NCBI RefSeq assembly: GCF_014698065.1 | Contig: NZ_JACJSI010000022.1 | Coordinates: forward strand, 32,004-96,003 | Reading direction: 5' to 3' | Source: Nostoc flagelliforme FACHB-838 | Lineage (GTDB): Bacteria; Cyanobacteriota; Cyanobacteriia; Cyanobacteriales; Nostocaceae | Length of the DNA stretch: 64,000 bases | Part shown: positions 1-9,371 of the stretch, one piece after another | How positions within the stretch are numbered: position 1 is the stretch's first letter | Layout of the letters: every line of letters begins with the position of its first letter | The notes under the pieces: model-generated | What the model was told of the DNA's origin: nothing | The model's database searches: none | Seen by the model: the letters and a program-made list of their open reading frames with translations, nothing else | Translations under genes and position numbers: made by a program

Positions 1-1099
1 CCCTAAAGTCACGATCAATAATTCCCTTACATTCAAGATTATGGAGAGTTTTTAGTTTCAAGAATGAGCAAGTTGAATGAATCACTTCTTCATGACCACC
101 ACATGGAGTCACAGTAAAATTTTTAAACAAATGCGAGAATAAGAAGTACTCCAAGCTATTTCTATCGCCTTCGACAAATAAAATTGGTTTTCTGCTTCCC
201 AGAATTTCTAGAAGAAGCCGTTCGGGAATATCTTCATTCTCAGGAATTAAATGCCAATCCCACTGATTGCTGTTATAGCTCTTAAGCCAGATTTTTGTAG
301 CACTCACGCGAGTTACTGCAAAATCCAAGTCGTGGGTCAAATATACAAATATACAATCTGGTCTTTCAGCTTCGACTGCATCCCACAAACGACTTTGTAA
401 TGCTCTATGTAGATGAAGTTCAGGTTCATCAATAACTAATATGCCGTTTTCTTTTGCAGCAAGGCACTGCCCAATAAGATAAAAGATTACCCGTTCTCCA
501 TCACTCATTTCAGAGGCATGATACGAAGTTCCACCATCTTTAGGGCGGGCTTCTATTTTTCCTGCGCCAATAATAAGCTCACGATGTGGAAGAACAAACT
601 CCCAAATTCGTTTGATGATATCAAGGTTAGTTTCTGGAGGTATTTCTGGTTGACCTGTAATTCTGATCCGTTGCCGATATTTCGTACTTTTATCAAACTC
701 TTCTGTAAATAAATAGGTGAGCAACTTATCATAATCAGTCTGGAGAAATGTACTGGGCTTAGACTGATATTTATGTCCCATTTTGTAATTCTGTAACTGT
801 TCAGGCTCTATATTGTGCTGATAATAACCATAACGAAGGTTATTTTCAGCAGCATCAATGGAAGAAGTAGAACAGTATTCTGGTATCGAAAGGGATTTTT
901 GCGCTCCAATTCGGTGTACCAAATGTTTTTGTGGTGATTCCAAATCAACCCAAGAGCCAAAACGTGTCTTACCTGAACCGTTAGCCCCTACTATGACAAC
1001 ACTCGATTTAACTAGTACTTCTGTCGAAGCCTGGGAATTTAAAATCGGTGATGGCAGAGCCAGGCTGCGAGTTCCGGGCAACTGAGTATCTGTTTGCAT
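1..1099 (-). CDS. AAA ATPase with C-terminal TOPRIM-like region (OLD-like), 3' part outside window
   Basis: An open minus-strand frame of about 366 codons runs from an ATG at 1097-1099 off the left edge. It shows a Walker A motif (GANGSGKT, about residues 38-45), a Walker B motif followed by a histidine-rich stretch (LVIDEPELHLH), and a later TOPRIM-type segment (FVEGD, then IIDRDF close to the edge). This order is that of OLD-family and related ATPase-nucleases, which act on DNA in phage defence or repair. The MSDGER stretch before Walker B fits an ABC-type signature. The protein is cut by the window, so its full length, the completeness of the nuclease site and any partner gene cannot be judged. 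The family is fairly sure; the biological role is not. Confidence 0.75.
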   Translation of the reverse strand, partial: MQTDTQLPGTRSLALPSPILNSQASTEVLVKSSVVIVGANGSGKTRFGSWVDLESPQKHLVHRIGAQKSLSIPEYCSTSSIDAAENNLRYGYYQHNIEPEQLQNYKMGHKYQSKPSTFLQTDYDKLLTYLFTEEFDKSTKYRQRIRITGQPEIPPETNLDIIKRIWEFVLPHRELIIGAGKIEARPKDGGTSYHASEMSDGERVIFYLIGQCLAAKENGILVIDEPELHLHRALQSRLWDAVEAERPDCIFVYLTHDLDFAVTRVSATKIWLKSYNSNQWDWHLIPENEDIPERLLLEILGSRKPILFVEGDRNSLEYFLFSHLFKNFTVTPCGGHEEVIHSTCSFLKLKTLHNLECKGIIDRDFR

Positions 1100-1198
1100 G
1101 ACGAGCTAATTCAGTACATAACTCAATATTAGCAAGTTTACACTGCCTAAGTAACTATTATACAGACAATTACCGTATATACACCCTGGTAAAAATGA

Positions 1199-1301
1199 TA
1201 TAGCAGTTACCAAAGCCGTTAGGACAGTTCGCGGTAAACGCGTCTTCAACAGGGTACTATGTGATTTTATTGTTGTCCAAAGCTCCCTGTCCGTTGCTAT
1301 A
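1199..1301. repeat. MITE-like element with IS630-type ends
   Basis: The element begins TATAGCAG and ends TGCTATA, giving short terminal inverted repeats (TATAGCA) at TA dinucleotides. Inside the left end, the pattern CCAAAGCCGTTAGGACA closely matches the left end of the IS630-family element at 63748 (CCAAGGCGGTTAGGACA). It is about 103 bp long and non-coding, so it is probably a non-autonomous derivative mobilised by an IS630-type transposase. Confidence 0.55.
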
Positions 1302-1375
1302 TCCAAAAAAATTCTGGATATCATTCTCTGAAATAACGTATGTATAGATGCGTGATGGAAGATAAATAAAAACAA

Positions 1376-1397
1376 AAAGCCCGCTCATGCGGGCTTT
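1376..1397 (-). terminator. Rho-independent terminator of typA
   Basis: A GC-rich stem (AAAGCCCGC / GCGGGCTTT, 4-base loop) lies 24 bases past the typA stop and is followed on the minus strand by T-rich sequence. This is the clearest intrinsic terminator in the window. Confidence 0.85.
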
Positions 1398-1420
1398 CTA
1401 AATCAATTAAGAATTCTTAC

Positions 1421-3211
1421 TTATCGTTTCGCCAACTTCTTCGACATCTTGCGCAGACGAATTGATTGAGGTGTAACTTCCACCAATTCATCGGAGCCAA
1501 TGTATTCCAAAGCACGCTCTAAGCTCATGTCTATCGGTGCTTGCAGTTGCACCAATTCATCGCCACCAGCAGCCCGGTGGTTGGTCAACTGCTTGGTCTT
1601 ACAGATATTCAATTCCAAATCTTGGGAACGATTGTGTTCTCCTACAATCATGCCTCTGTAAACCTTTGTGCCGGGAGTAATAAAGAATGCTCCTCTATCT
1701 TCGGCGTTTCTCATAGCGTAGAAGGTAGAAACACCCTCTTCAAAGGAGATTAAAACGCCTTTGTTACGGGCTTCAATATCACCACTGATTGGACGGTAAT
1801 CTAAGAAGCTGTGGTTCATGATGCCTTCGCCACGAGTCATCCGCATGAATTCACCCCGGAAACCAATCAAACCACGGGCGGGAATCACAAACTCTAACTG
1901 GGTGCGATCGCCACTACCCGGTTGCATATCTTGCATTTCGCCTTTGCGTTGTCCCAGGCGTTCAATACAGCTACCCACACCATCAGCAGGAATGTCTAAC
2001 ACCAAGAGTTCGTAAGGTTCGCAAGGTTGACCGTTCATTTCGCGGTAAATTACCTGTGGCTGAGATACCTGAAACTCGAAGCCTTCCCGACGCATGGTTT
2101 CAATTAAGATACCCAGGTGGAGTTCTCCACGGCCGGAAACGAGGAATTTATCGGGAGAATCGGTTTCTTCGACACGCAAAGCAACGTTGGTTTCAAGTTC
2201 GCGGAATAGGCGATCGCGTATTTGTCTTGATGTCACCAACTTGCCTTCTTGACCAGCAAAGGGCGAATCATTCACCCAGAAAGCCATTTGCAAGGTTGGT
2301 TCATCCACTTTAATTAGTGGTAAAGCTTGTGGTTCATTGGGGTCAGTAATCGTTTCCCCAATATAAGCATCAGCGAAACCAGCCACCGCCACAATATAAC
2401 CTGCGGTTGCTTCTTCCATGTCTACCCGCTTCAGACCTTCAAAGCCCATCAGCTTGGTAATTTTACCTTTGACAATCGTGCCATCTTCTGTAACTAAAGC
2501 CGCTTGCTGTCCTGAGCGGATAGTACCGTTGTGAATTCTGCCAATGACAATCCGTCCCAGATATTCAGAATAATCTAGGGTTGTAACTTGCAATTGCAGA
2601 GGCTTTTTGCTATCACCCACTGGTGGTGGAACGTGTTTCAGAATTGCATTAAACAGGGGTTGCATATCTACCGATTCTGCTTCTAGGCTTTCCTTAGCAA
2701 AACCTGCCATCCCGGAAGCAAACAGATAGGTAAAATCACACTGGTCTTCATCTGCCCCTAATTCCAAGAACAGATCCAATACTTTATCAACAGCAACGTG
2801 GGGGTCAGCTTGGCCACGATCAATTTTGTTGATGATAACAATGGGGCGCAGCCCTTTTTCTAAAGCTTTTTTGAGGACAAAGCGTGTTTGGGGCATGGGG
2901 CCTTCATTGGCATCGACAATTAGAAGACATCCGTCAACCATGCCGAGTACGCGTTCAACTTCACCACCAAAGTCAGCGTGTCCAGGAGTATCAACAATAT
3001 TAATTAGTGTTTCTTTGTAGCGAACCGCCGTATTTTTGGAAAGGATAGTAATACCCCGTTCTCTTTCTAGGGCGTTGGAGTCCATAACGCAATCCGGAAC
3101 GTCTTCGCCTTCGCGGAAAATGCCGGATTGTTTGAGGAGTGCGTCAACCAGGGTGGTTTTACCGTGGTCAACGTGGGCGATAATGGCGACGTTGCGAATT
3201 GGGAGCGTCAT
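1421..3211 (-). CDS. typA: Translational GTPase TypA/BipA
   Basis: Full-length (596 aa) ribosome-associated GTPase of the EF-G-like family, involved in ribosome assembly and stress adaptation. The N-terminus begins at once with the G-domain: G1 AHVDHGKTT near residue 12, the switch region ERERGITI, G3 DTPGHADFG and G4 NKIDR. Domain II, the EF-G-like domains and the TypA-specific C-terminal domain follow without interruption, ending LAKR before TAA. The length is normal for the family. The gene stands alone, with its own terminator at 1376-1397 and a 546-base gap upstream. Confidence 0.97.
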   Translation of the reverse strand: MTLPIRNVAIIAHVDHGKTTLVDALLKQSGIFREGEDVPDCVMDSNALERERGITILSKNTAVRYKETLINIVDTPGHADFGGEVERVLGMVDGCLLIVDANEGPMPQTRFVLKKALEKGLRPIVIINKIDRGQADPHVAVDKVLDLFLELGADEDQCDFTYLFASGMAGFAKESLEAESVDMQPLFNAILKHVPPPVGDSKKPLQLQVTTLDYSEYLGRIVIGRIHNGTIRSGQQAALVTEDGTIVKGKITKLMGFEGLKRVDMEEATAGYIVAVAGFADAYIGETITDPNEPQALPLIKVDEPTLQMAFWVNDSPFAGQEGKLVTSRQIRDRLFRELETNVALRVEETDSPDKFLVSGRGELHLGILIETMRREGFEFQVSQPQVIYREMNGQPCEPYELLVLDIPADGVGSCIERLGQRKGEMQDMQPGSGDRTQLEFVIPARGLIGFRGEFMRMTRGEGIMNHSFLDYRPISGDIEARNKGVLISFEEGVSTFYAMRNAEDRGAFFITPGTKVYRGMIVGEHNRSQDLELNICKTKQLTNHRAAGGDELVQLQAPIDMSLERALEYIGSDELVEVTPQSIRLRKMSKKLAKR

Positions 3212-3757
3212 AGAAGCTTTTGGTGAACTCTAGAGTTGGGTTTTGAGATTTACATTACATTTGAATGCTAGGCTTTTCTAACAGAATTGGGGATGATCAG
3301 CAAACTCTGTAAAGAACCTTTAACAATTCTAGCGTAATCGTCACAATTACGGTGAGTTTTGTAAACGTTGCTGAGGGGCTTCCAACTAAAAAAATACCCA
3401 TCACTTTGGTGAGTAGGGGAAGCAGGGGGCGCAGGGGAAGCAGGGGAGGAAGAATCTAGCGATCGTCTTCGCTCCCAAAATTGAATAATTTAATTTCTGG
3501 AAGTCCTTGAGACGGAAAGTTATGCAGGCTGAATTGTGTGCTTTGAGTTAAATTATTTATCCGATGTTGTTAGGAAGATTAACAAAGGTAGTTGAAGAGC
3601 GGGTAAATGTATGGTTAAAACTTCTAAAATATATTTTGTTCTTTAAATCAGTCTGGCTTATGCGACAATTAACACCAGCATTTTGGAGTTTTAAATAATG
3701 ACTTGAGTGTTAAAACGGCAATTGCAGAAAGTCAAAAAATCTAAAATCTAAAATTGT
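3212..3757. other. Intergenic gap between typA and the amidase gene
   Basis: It contains G-rich direct repeats around 3415-3450 (GGGAAGCAGGGG-type units) and a short CTAAAATCTAAAAT repeat just before the amidase start. It should hold the divergent promoters of typA and the amidase gene, but I cannot pick them out. No gene is seen. Confidence 0.5.
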
Positions 3758-5143
3758 GTGAAAGACTTGCTCCGCCTGGATATTTTATCGCTGCTTACAG
3801 CTTATCGAACCGCTCAGTTGCAACCAACGGATGTCATTGAGTCAGTTTATCGCCGGATTGCCGCACGCGGAAACGATGCTGTCTGGATTCATTTATTACC
3901 ACAAGCACAGGCGATCGCTCAAGCTCAAGCCCTCGCTGGCAGGAATATCGATGAATTGCCTCTTTACGGCATCCCTTTCGCTGTGAAAGATAACATCGAT
4001 GTGGCAAAAATGCCTACGACTGCTGGCTGTCCAGCTTACAGCTACATCCCCGAAAAAACGGCAACGGTAGTTGATCGCTTGCTTCAAGCCGGGGCAATTT
4101 TAATCGGCAAAACCAATCTCGATCAGTTTGCCACGGGGTTAGTCGGGGTGCGATCGCCTTATGGAGCCTGTAGCAGTGTTTTCCATGAAGATTATATTTC
4201 TGGTGGCTCTAGTTCTGGTTCCGCCGTGGCCGTGGCAGGGGGGCTGGTGAGCTTTTCACTAGGAACTGATACAGCAGGTTCTGGACGAGTCCCAGCGGCA
4301 TTTAACAATATTGTCGGACTCAAACCTACCAGAGGTGTATTAAGTACTTCCGGCGTAGTGCCTGCCTGTCGATCGCTCGATTGCGTTTCTATTTTCACAT
4401 TGAATTGCCAAGATGCTGAAATCCTCTGGCAAGTTGCCAGTGGCTTTGATGTCTGCGATAGTTATTCCCGCCAAGTTCCAGCAGAAACCGCAGCAATTCC
4501 ATCATCTTTTTCTTTTGGAGTACCCAAGACAGATCAATTGCAGTTTTTTGGTGATGCAGCCGCAGCAGATTTGTATCAGCAAGGATTACAGCGGTTAAAG
4601 GCGATCGGTGGGAATCCTGTTGAAATTGATTTTCAGCCCTTCCACCAAGCCGCTAATTTGCTCTACTCTGGTGCTTGGGTAGCAGAACGACTCGCCGCTA
4701 TCCAACCGTTCTTTGAAACTCAAGCTGATGCTATTCATCCGGTTGTGCGCCAAATTATTAGCAATGGTTTACGCTACACAGCGGTAGATACTTTCAAGGG
4801 TTTTTACGCTTTAGAAGCACTAAAGCAGGAAGCATCACAGCAGTGGCAAAAAGTCAATATTCTGGCATTGCCTACCACCGGAACTATCTACACCAAAGCG
4901 GAAGTAGAAGCCGAGCCGATCGCTCTCAACACGAACCTAGGTTACTACACCAATTTCGTGAACTTGATGGACTTGTGCGCGATCGCTCTTCCCTGTGGCT
5001 TCCGTGCCAATGGTTTACCCGCTGGCATCACTTTAATCGGGCAAGCGTTTCAAGATGTGGCACTGTGTCAATTAGGTGGCTTGTATCACCATCAAATGGG
5101 CGATACTTCTGGTAAAACAACTGCTGTGAGGATTTCTGCATGA
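3758..5143 (+). CDS. atzF: Allophanate hydrolase, amidase-signature subunit (AtzF N-terminal domain)
   Basis: Amidase-signature enzyme of 461 aa. The Ser-cisSer-Lys triad is visible: Lys in GIPFAVKDN (about residue 77), cis-Ser in the SGGSSSGSA stretch (about 151) and Ser in DTAGSGRVP (about 175); the spacing matches AtzF. AtzF hydrolyses allophanate to ammonium and CO2 in urea degradation. The start is GTG at 3758, with no in-frame ATG nearby. The gene overlaps the next one by ATGA, and the next product equals the C-terminal domain of full-length (about 600 aa) AtzF, so the enzyme is split into two coupled genes. No urea carboxylase lies in the window, so the natural substrate could also be another amide. 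Confidence 0.85.
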   Translation: MKDLLRLDILSLLTAYRTAQLQPTDVIESVYRRIAARGNDAVWIHLLPQAQAIAQAQALAGRNIDELPLYGIPFAVKDNIDVAKMPTTAGCPAYSYIPEKTATVVDRLLQAGAILIGKTNLDQFATGLVGVRSPYGACSSVFHEDYISGGSSSGSAVAVAGGLVSFSLGTDTAGSGRVPAAFNNIVGLKPTRGVLSTSGVVPACRSLDCVSIFTLNCQDAEILWQVASGFDVCDSYSRQVPAETAAIPSSFSFGVPKTDQLQFFGDAAAADLYQQGLQRLKAIGGNPVEIDFQPFHQAANLLYSGAWVAERLAAIQPFFETQADAIHPVVRQIISNGLRYTAVDTFKGFYALEALKQEASQQWQKVNILALPTTGTIYTKAEVEAEPIALNTNLGYYTNFVNLMDLCAIALPCGFRANGLPAGITLIGQAFQDVALCQLGGLYHHQMGDTSGKTTAVRISA

Positions 5144-5559
5144 CAACCGCATCCACCAATATGATTGCTCTTGCTGTTGTTGGCGCTCATCTCACTGGGC
5201 AACCCTTGAACTATCAACTGCAAGAGCGTCATGCTACCTTACTGAAAACTTGCGAAACCGCTCCTACCTATCGCTTCTACGCCCTTGCCAATACCCAACC
5301 TGCCAAACCTGGATTAGTTAAAGTTCTCGATGGTTCTGGGGTAGGGATTGAAGTAGAAGTTTGGCAACTGAGTGCAGAAGGCTTTGGTACTTTTGTCGCC
5401 GCAGTACCACCGCCCTTAGTGATTGGCACTTTAGACTTGGAAGACGGTTCCTCAGTCAAAGGATTTTTATGTGAACCTTATGTAATTGCCGATGCACAAG
5501 ATATTTCCCAGTATGGCGGCTGGCGCAATTATCTTGCTAGTTCGGGTAAGACTAGCTAG
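5140..5559 (+). CDS. Allophanate hydrolase C-terminal domain protein
   Basis: 139 aa matching the C-terminal domain that follows the amidase in one-piece allophanate hydrolases (a gamma-glutamylcyclotransferase-like fold): MIALAVVGAHL opening, then a TYRFYAL stretch and GWRNYL near the end. In AtzF this domain acts downstream of the amidase site. The ATG lies inside the stop of the upstream gene (ATGA), which implies translational coupling and probably a two-subunit complex. The combined length (461 + 139) equals a standard AtzF, so this is either an old gene split or a fusion seen elsewhere. Confidence 0.8.
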   Translation: MTTASTNMIALAVVGAHLTGQPLNYQLQERHATLLKTCETAPTYRFYALANTQPAKPGLVKVLDGSGVGIEVEVWQLSAEGFGTFVAAVPPPLVIGTLDLEDGSSVKGFLCEPYVIADAQDISQYGGWRNYLASSGKTS

Positions 5560-5565
5560 ATAAGA

Positions 5566-5594
5566 CCTCTTGCAAAAGTGCTTTTTGCAAGAGG
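5566..5594. repeat. 12-bp inverted repeat downstream of the allophanate hydrolase genes
   Basis: CCTCTTGCAAAA pairs with TTTTGCAAGAGG across a 5-base loop. No T-run follows on either strand, so it is not a textbook terminator. G- and C-rich repeat sequence continues to about 5695. The element lies between convergent genes and may still act as a bidirectional transcript end. Confidence 0.5.
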
Positions 5595-5717
5595 GGGAAA
5601 AGGGAAAAGATTAAAGGGGAAGGGGACAATACAGAACTTTTTTCCCCGCCCCTTATCCCCAGAGGGGGCCCCACCTTCCCCTTTTCCCTACTTATGCAAG
5701 AAGTCTATAGAGGGGAA

Positions 5718-6818
5718 CTACTTTGAGAGTTCTGGGGTGAGCATAATTTGGGTTTCACCAACGCGATTATATACAGGTTTAGACCAGCGATCAACTACTT
5801 TGCCCAGAACTGACATATCTTGAACTAAGCGGTCAAACTTATCAGGGGTGAGAGATTGGGGGCCATCGGATAAAGCTTTTGCTGGATTGGGGTGAACTTC
5901 AATCATTAAGGAATCTGTACCAGCTGCGATCGCAGCCATTGCCATCGATGGAACATATTCAGACCTACCCGTACCATGACTAGGATCAATCATGATCGGT
6001 AAATGGGTAAGCGATCGCAACACCGGAAGCACCGATAAATCTAAAGTATTCCGAGCATATTTGCCATCAAAGGTTCTAATTCCCCGTTCACAAAGAATCA
6101 CATTGGGATTTCCAGATGCCAAAATATATTCTGCCGCCATCAACCACTCGTCAATTGTGGCAGACATCCCCCGCTTCAGCAGCACTGGTTTATCTTGAGC
6201 GCCTACCTTTTTGAGCAGTGAAAAGTTGTGCATATTTCGCGCTCCGATTTGGATTATGTCAGCTGTTCTCGCCACTGCTGATAAATCGGCAGCATCCATG
6301 AGTTCTGTGACGATACCCAAACCAGTAGCTTCCCGCGCTGCTGCTAACAAATCTAAAGCGCTTTCGCCATAACCTTGAAAGGCATAAGGTGAGGTGCGGG
6401 GTTTGTAAGCTCCGCCACGTAGAAACTGCGCTCCTGCTGCCTTCACGCGTTTTGCTGTTTCGACAATCATCGCTTCATTTTCAACGGAACAAGGCCCGGC
6501 TACTACTACGATTGGATGATTTTCGCCGAAATAGACATCACCATTAGGTGTTGGTACAACAACTTCGCTGGCTTCTCCATGTCGGAATTCTCGACTTACG
6601 CGCTTGAAAGGTTGTTGCACTCGTAATACTTGTTCAATCCAAGGGCTGAACTCTTGAACCTGTAATTTATCGATGCTAATGGTATCACCAATTAGCCCCA
6701 GCACAACTTTATGAGTGCCAACGCTTTTTTCTACCGTGACTCCCCAAGTCTCACTCACTTCTTGGCTGATGCGAGTAATTTCTTCAACAGGCGTACCGCT
6801 CTTAAGTATGATAATCAT
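5718..6818 (-). CDS. aroG: 3-deoxy-7-phosphoheptulonate (DAHP) synthase, type I beta
   Basis: First step of the shikimate pathway: PEP plus erythrose 4-phosphate to DAHP. The 366 aa show an N-terminal ferredoxin-like regulatory domain (about residues 1-70, MIIILKSG start) followed by the TIM-barrel core: VAGPCSVE, RGGAYKPRTSPYAFQG, KRGMSAT, ILCERGIRTF and IDPSHGTGR. This is the AroA/I-beta layout, in which the N-terminal domain mediates feedback inhibition. It is the last gene of the scytonemin run, 81 bases after trpD, and as the pathway entry point it would raise flux to both tryptophan and prephenate. The gene symbol follows cyanobacterial scytonemin-cluster usage. Confidence 0.93.
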   Translation of the reverse strand: MIIILKSGTPVEEITRISQEVSETWGVTVEKSVGTHKVVLGLIGDTISIDKLQVQEFSPWIEQVLRVQQPFKRVSREFRHGEASEVVVPTPNGDVYFGENHPIVVVAGPCSVENEAMIVETAKRVKAAGAQFLRGGAYKPRTSPYAFQGYGESALDLLAAAREATGLGIVTELMDAADLSAVARTADIIQIGARNMHNFSLLKKVGAQDKPVLLKRGMSATIDEWLMAAEYILASGNPNVILCERGIRTFDGKYARNTLDLSVLPVLRSLTHLPIMIDPSHGTGRSEYVPSMAMAAIAAGTDSLMIEVHPNPAKALSDGPQSLTPDKFDRLVQDMSVLGKVVDRWSKPVYNRVGETQIMLTPELSK

Positions 6819-6899
6819 CTATTTTCCTTCCGTATAGTTTTTGGGTGTAATACAGTCCGTTCGTAGGGACACAGCATTGCTGTGCCCTTACCTTGGGAA

Positions 6900-7991
6900 T
6901 TAGTGCAAAAATTCAGCAAGTTGCTCTAGTTTTGTCCAAGCCGCGCCGCTTTGCAGAATTTCCTTGGCAAGGGCAATACCTTTAACACAACCTACTAAAA
7001 CATCAGTTTCCCCATCAATGGCTTCACCAACTTGCAACGCGAGAGCTGTATTTAAAGCAACTACATCCTGCTGCGCTTGAGTGCCTTTACCTTGGAGAAC
7101 TGCCTTCAATATCTCGGCATTTTCTTCGACATCTCCACCGCACAAAGCCGCAGTTGGTGCAAAACTCAAACCAAGTTCTTGAGGATTGAGGGTTAGAGAA
7201 CGGACTTTTTTATTTTGGAGTACAGCTAAGTCAGTAACATCTGCCAAACCAGCTTCATCTAAACGTTCCCGTCCGTGGAGGGCGATCGCTTGCTGACATC
7301 CCAGTTGGGATAAAGCTTGAACAATCTCCTCTAGTAAAAGCGGATCGTTGACACCAATAATTTGCCCTGTCGGTCGCATGGGATTTACTAGCGGGCCGAG
7401 CAAGTTAAAAACAGTCCGCACCTTCAAAGTTTTTCGCAAAGTAGCGATCGCTTTAAGTGCAGGATGCCAGCCGGGAGCAAACAAAAAGGTGATTCCGACT
7501 TCACCTACTGCGGCTTGCACTTTCTCAGGAGTGGCGTTGAGATTTATACCCAAAGCTTCCAACACATCAGCCGAACCAGTTTTGCTGGATGCGGAACGAT
7601 TGCCATGTTTGGCAACTTTTACCCCGGCGGCGGCGGCAACAAAGGCGACAGCAGTGGAAATATTAAAGGTTGAAGCGCCATCTCCACCAGTTCCGCAGGT
7701 GTCTATTAGGGGAGTTAGGGATTGGGTACTAGGGATTGGGGATTGGGATTGTAAGACGCTAGCCATCCCGACTAATTCTTGGGCAGATACGCCTTTAGCT
7801 TGGATTGCGGCTAAAATCGCTCCTGAGAGGACATCAGGAATGGCATCTGTGAGCCAACCTTGCATCAGATCCGCAGCTTGGGAAACCGTCAAAGATTGCC
7901 GAGCAAACAACTGTTGCAATAATTCTGGCCAGTTGTATAACTCAGAAGTGACAGGGATGTTGTCAAGTGGGGTTTTAGTTACAGCTATCAT
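6900..7991 (-). CDS. trpD: Anthranilate phosphoribosyltransferase
   Basis: Transfers phosphoribose from PRPP to anthranilate (second dedicated tryptophan step). The 363 aa contain the N-terminal helical domain, then DTCGTGGDG (PRPP loop), KHGNRSASS and [10 protein letters not shown], all diagnostic. Just before DTCGTGGDG there is a short linker ([12 protein letters not shown]) encoded by G/ATT-rich repeat sequence of the kind found between genes here, so the gene seems to have absorbed a repeat in frame. It lies between aroG and trpB on the same strand. Confidence 0.95.
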   Translation of the reverse strand: MIAVTKTPLDNIPVTSELYNWPELLQQLFARQSLTVSQAADLMQGWLTDAIPDVLSGAILAAIQAKGVSAQELVGMASVLQSQSPIPSTQSLTPLIDTCGTGGDGASTFNISTAVAFVAAAAGVKVAKHGNRSASSKTGSADVLEALGINLNATPEKVQAAVGEVGITFLFAPGWHPALKAIATLRKTLKVRTVFNLLGPLVNPMRPTGQIIGVNDPLLLEEIVQALSQLGCQQAIALHGRERLDEAGLADVTDLAVLQNKKVRSLTLNPQELGLSFAPTAALCGGDVEENAEILKAVLQGKGTQAQQDVVALNTALALQVGEAIDGETDVLVGCVKGIALAKEILQSGAAWTKLEQLAEFLH

Positions 7992-8004
7992 AATTTGTCG
8001 TTAG

Positions 8005-8073
8005 TCATTGGTCATTAGTCATCAGTCATTAGTCATTCACGAAGGACAAATGACTAATGACTAATGACAAGAA
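8005..8073. repeat. Short tandem heptamer repeats (STRR)
   Basis: Runs of GTCATTA on one side and TGACTAA on the other face each other across a small centre, so the transcript can form a hairpin. It sits in the trpD-trpB gap and is typical of Nostoc intergenic repeats. Confidence 0.8.
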
Positions 8074-8080
8074 GAGAAAA

Positions 8081-9322
8081 TTAAGGAATCAGGACTTTGG
8101 CAACGGTTTGCACATCTTTGTCACCTCTGCCGGAACAGTTGATGACGATGCGGGGGTTGCCTTCTAATTGAGGACAAAGGGTTTCGAGATATGCGATCGC
8201 ATGAGCAGTTTCTAAGGCTGGGATAATCCCTTCTAGTTGCGAAAGCCTTTGGAATGCTTCTAAAGCCTGTTTATCGGTAACACTGTAATATTCGGCGCGA
8301 CCAAGATCCTTTAAATAACTATGCTCAGGGCCAACGCCGGGATAGTCTAATCCGGCGCTAATTGAATGGGCTTCGATGACTTGACCATCATCATCTTGCA
8401 GTAAATAGCTCATTGCACCGTGTAACACACCTATTTTTCCTTTTGTCAAGGTAGCGGCGTGTTTTTCTGTATCTACACCTTCACCCGCCGCTTCTACTCC
8501 GATTAGGCGCACCGAAGGTTCATGCGTAAACTCATGAAATAAGCCGATCGCATTGGAACCTCCACCCACGCAAGCCAGTAGAATATCTGGTAATCCTCCC
8601 CATTTCTCCTGAGCTTGAGTGCGAGTTTCTACACCAATTATCGCGTGGAAGTCACGGACAATCATTGGGTAGGGATGGGGCCCAGCAACAGAACCGAGGA
8701 TGTAATGGGTTGTTTCTACATTTGTCACCCAATCCCGAATTGCTTCAGAAGTTGCATCCTTGAGAGTTCCCGTACCTGCCTCAACTGGACGAACTTCTGC
8801 CCCCATTAATTTCATGCGGAACACGTTCAAGGATTGGCGTTCCATATCCTGAACGCCCATGTAAATTACACATTTCAAACCAAACCTAGCACATACAGTT
8901 GCAGTTGCTACGCCGTGTTGTCCTGCACCTGTCTCTGCAATCACCCGTTGCTTGCCCATGCGTTTCGCTAGCAAAACCTGAGCCAAGGCATTATTAATTT
9001 TGTGAGCGCCTGTATGATTTAAATCTTCGCGCTTTAAATAAATTTGCGGCCCTGTGCCATCTGGTCTAGCGTAGTTTGTTGTCAAACGTTCAGCAAAATA
9101 TAATGGGCTGGGTCGTCCTACATAATCGCGCAGTAAGTTTTGCAGTTCCGCTTGGAAACTCGGCTCGTTGCAATATTGATTAAATGCCGCTTCCAATTCA
9201 CTTAATGCAGGCATTAAGGTTTCGGGGACGTACTTACCACCGAATTTTCCAAACCTGCCTAAAAGGTCAGGTAGCACAGATGTAGTTGAAATCGTAGCGT
9301 TGATATCTTGGATGCTTACCAC
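8081..9322 (-). CDS. trpB: Tryptophan synthase beta chain
   Basis: PLP enzyme joining indole and serine to give tryptophan. At 413 aa it is the normal length for TrpB1. The PLP lysine is K108 in [11 protein letters not shown]; the glycine-rich phosphate site CVGGGSNA and the C-terminal NCSGRGDKD are also present. With trpA (10776-11603) it forms the alpha2-beta2 complex, although here the two genes are separated by the tyrosinase gene. Cluster-linked copies of trp genes are known from scytonemin loci; whether a housekeeping copy exists elsewhere cannot be seen. Confidence 0.96.
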   Translation of the reverse strand: MVSIQDINATISTTSVLPDLLGRFGKFGGKYVPETLMPALSELEAAFNQYCNEPSFQAELQNLLRDYVGRPSPLYFAERLTTNYARPDGTGPQIYLKREDLNHTGAHKINNALAQVLLAKRMGKQRVIAETGAGQHGVATATVCARFGLKCVIYMGVQDMERQSLNVFRMKLMGAEVRPVEAGTGTLKDATSEAIRDWVTNVETTHYILGSVAGPHPYPMIVRDFHAIIGVETRTQAQEKWGGLPDILLACVGGGSNAIGLFHEFTHEPSVRLIGVEAAGEGVDTEKHAATLTKGKIGVLHGAMSYLLQDDDGQVIEAHSISAGLDYPGVGPEHSYLKDLGRAEYYSVTDKQALEAFQRLSQLEGIIPALETAHAIAYLETLCPQLEGNPRIVINCSGRGDKDVQTVAKVLIP

Positions 9323-9371
9323 AGTTGAAAATCCTTTATGTTCAAGTATTGTTTACTTTCGTTCTAACTTT

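Noticed and set aside
1106..1375. 89-codon minus-strand open frame between the ATPase gene and typA
   Set aside because: It spans the MITE-like element and abuts the typA terminator; no ribosome site or family resemblance.
5578..5823. 81-codon plus-strand frame overlapping the end of aroG
   Set aside because: It is made of purine-rich repeat sequence and antisense aroG.
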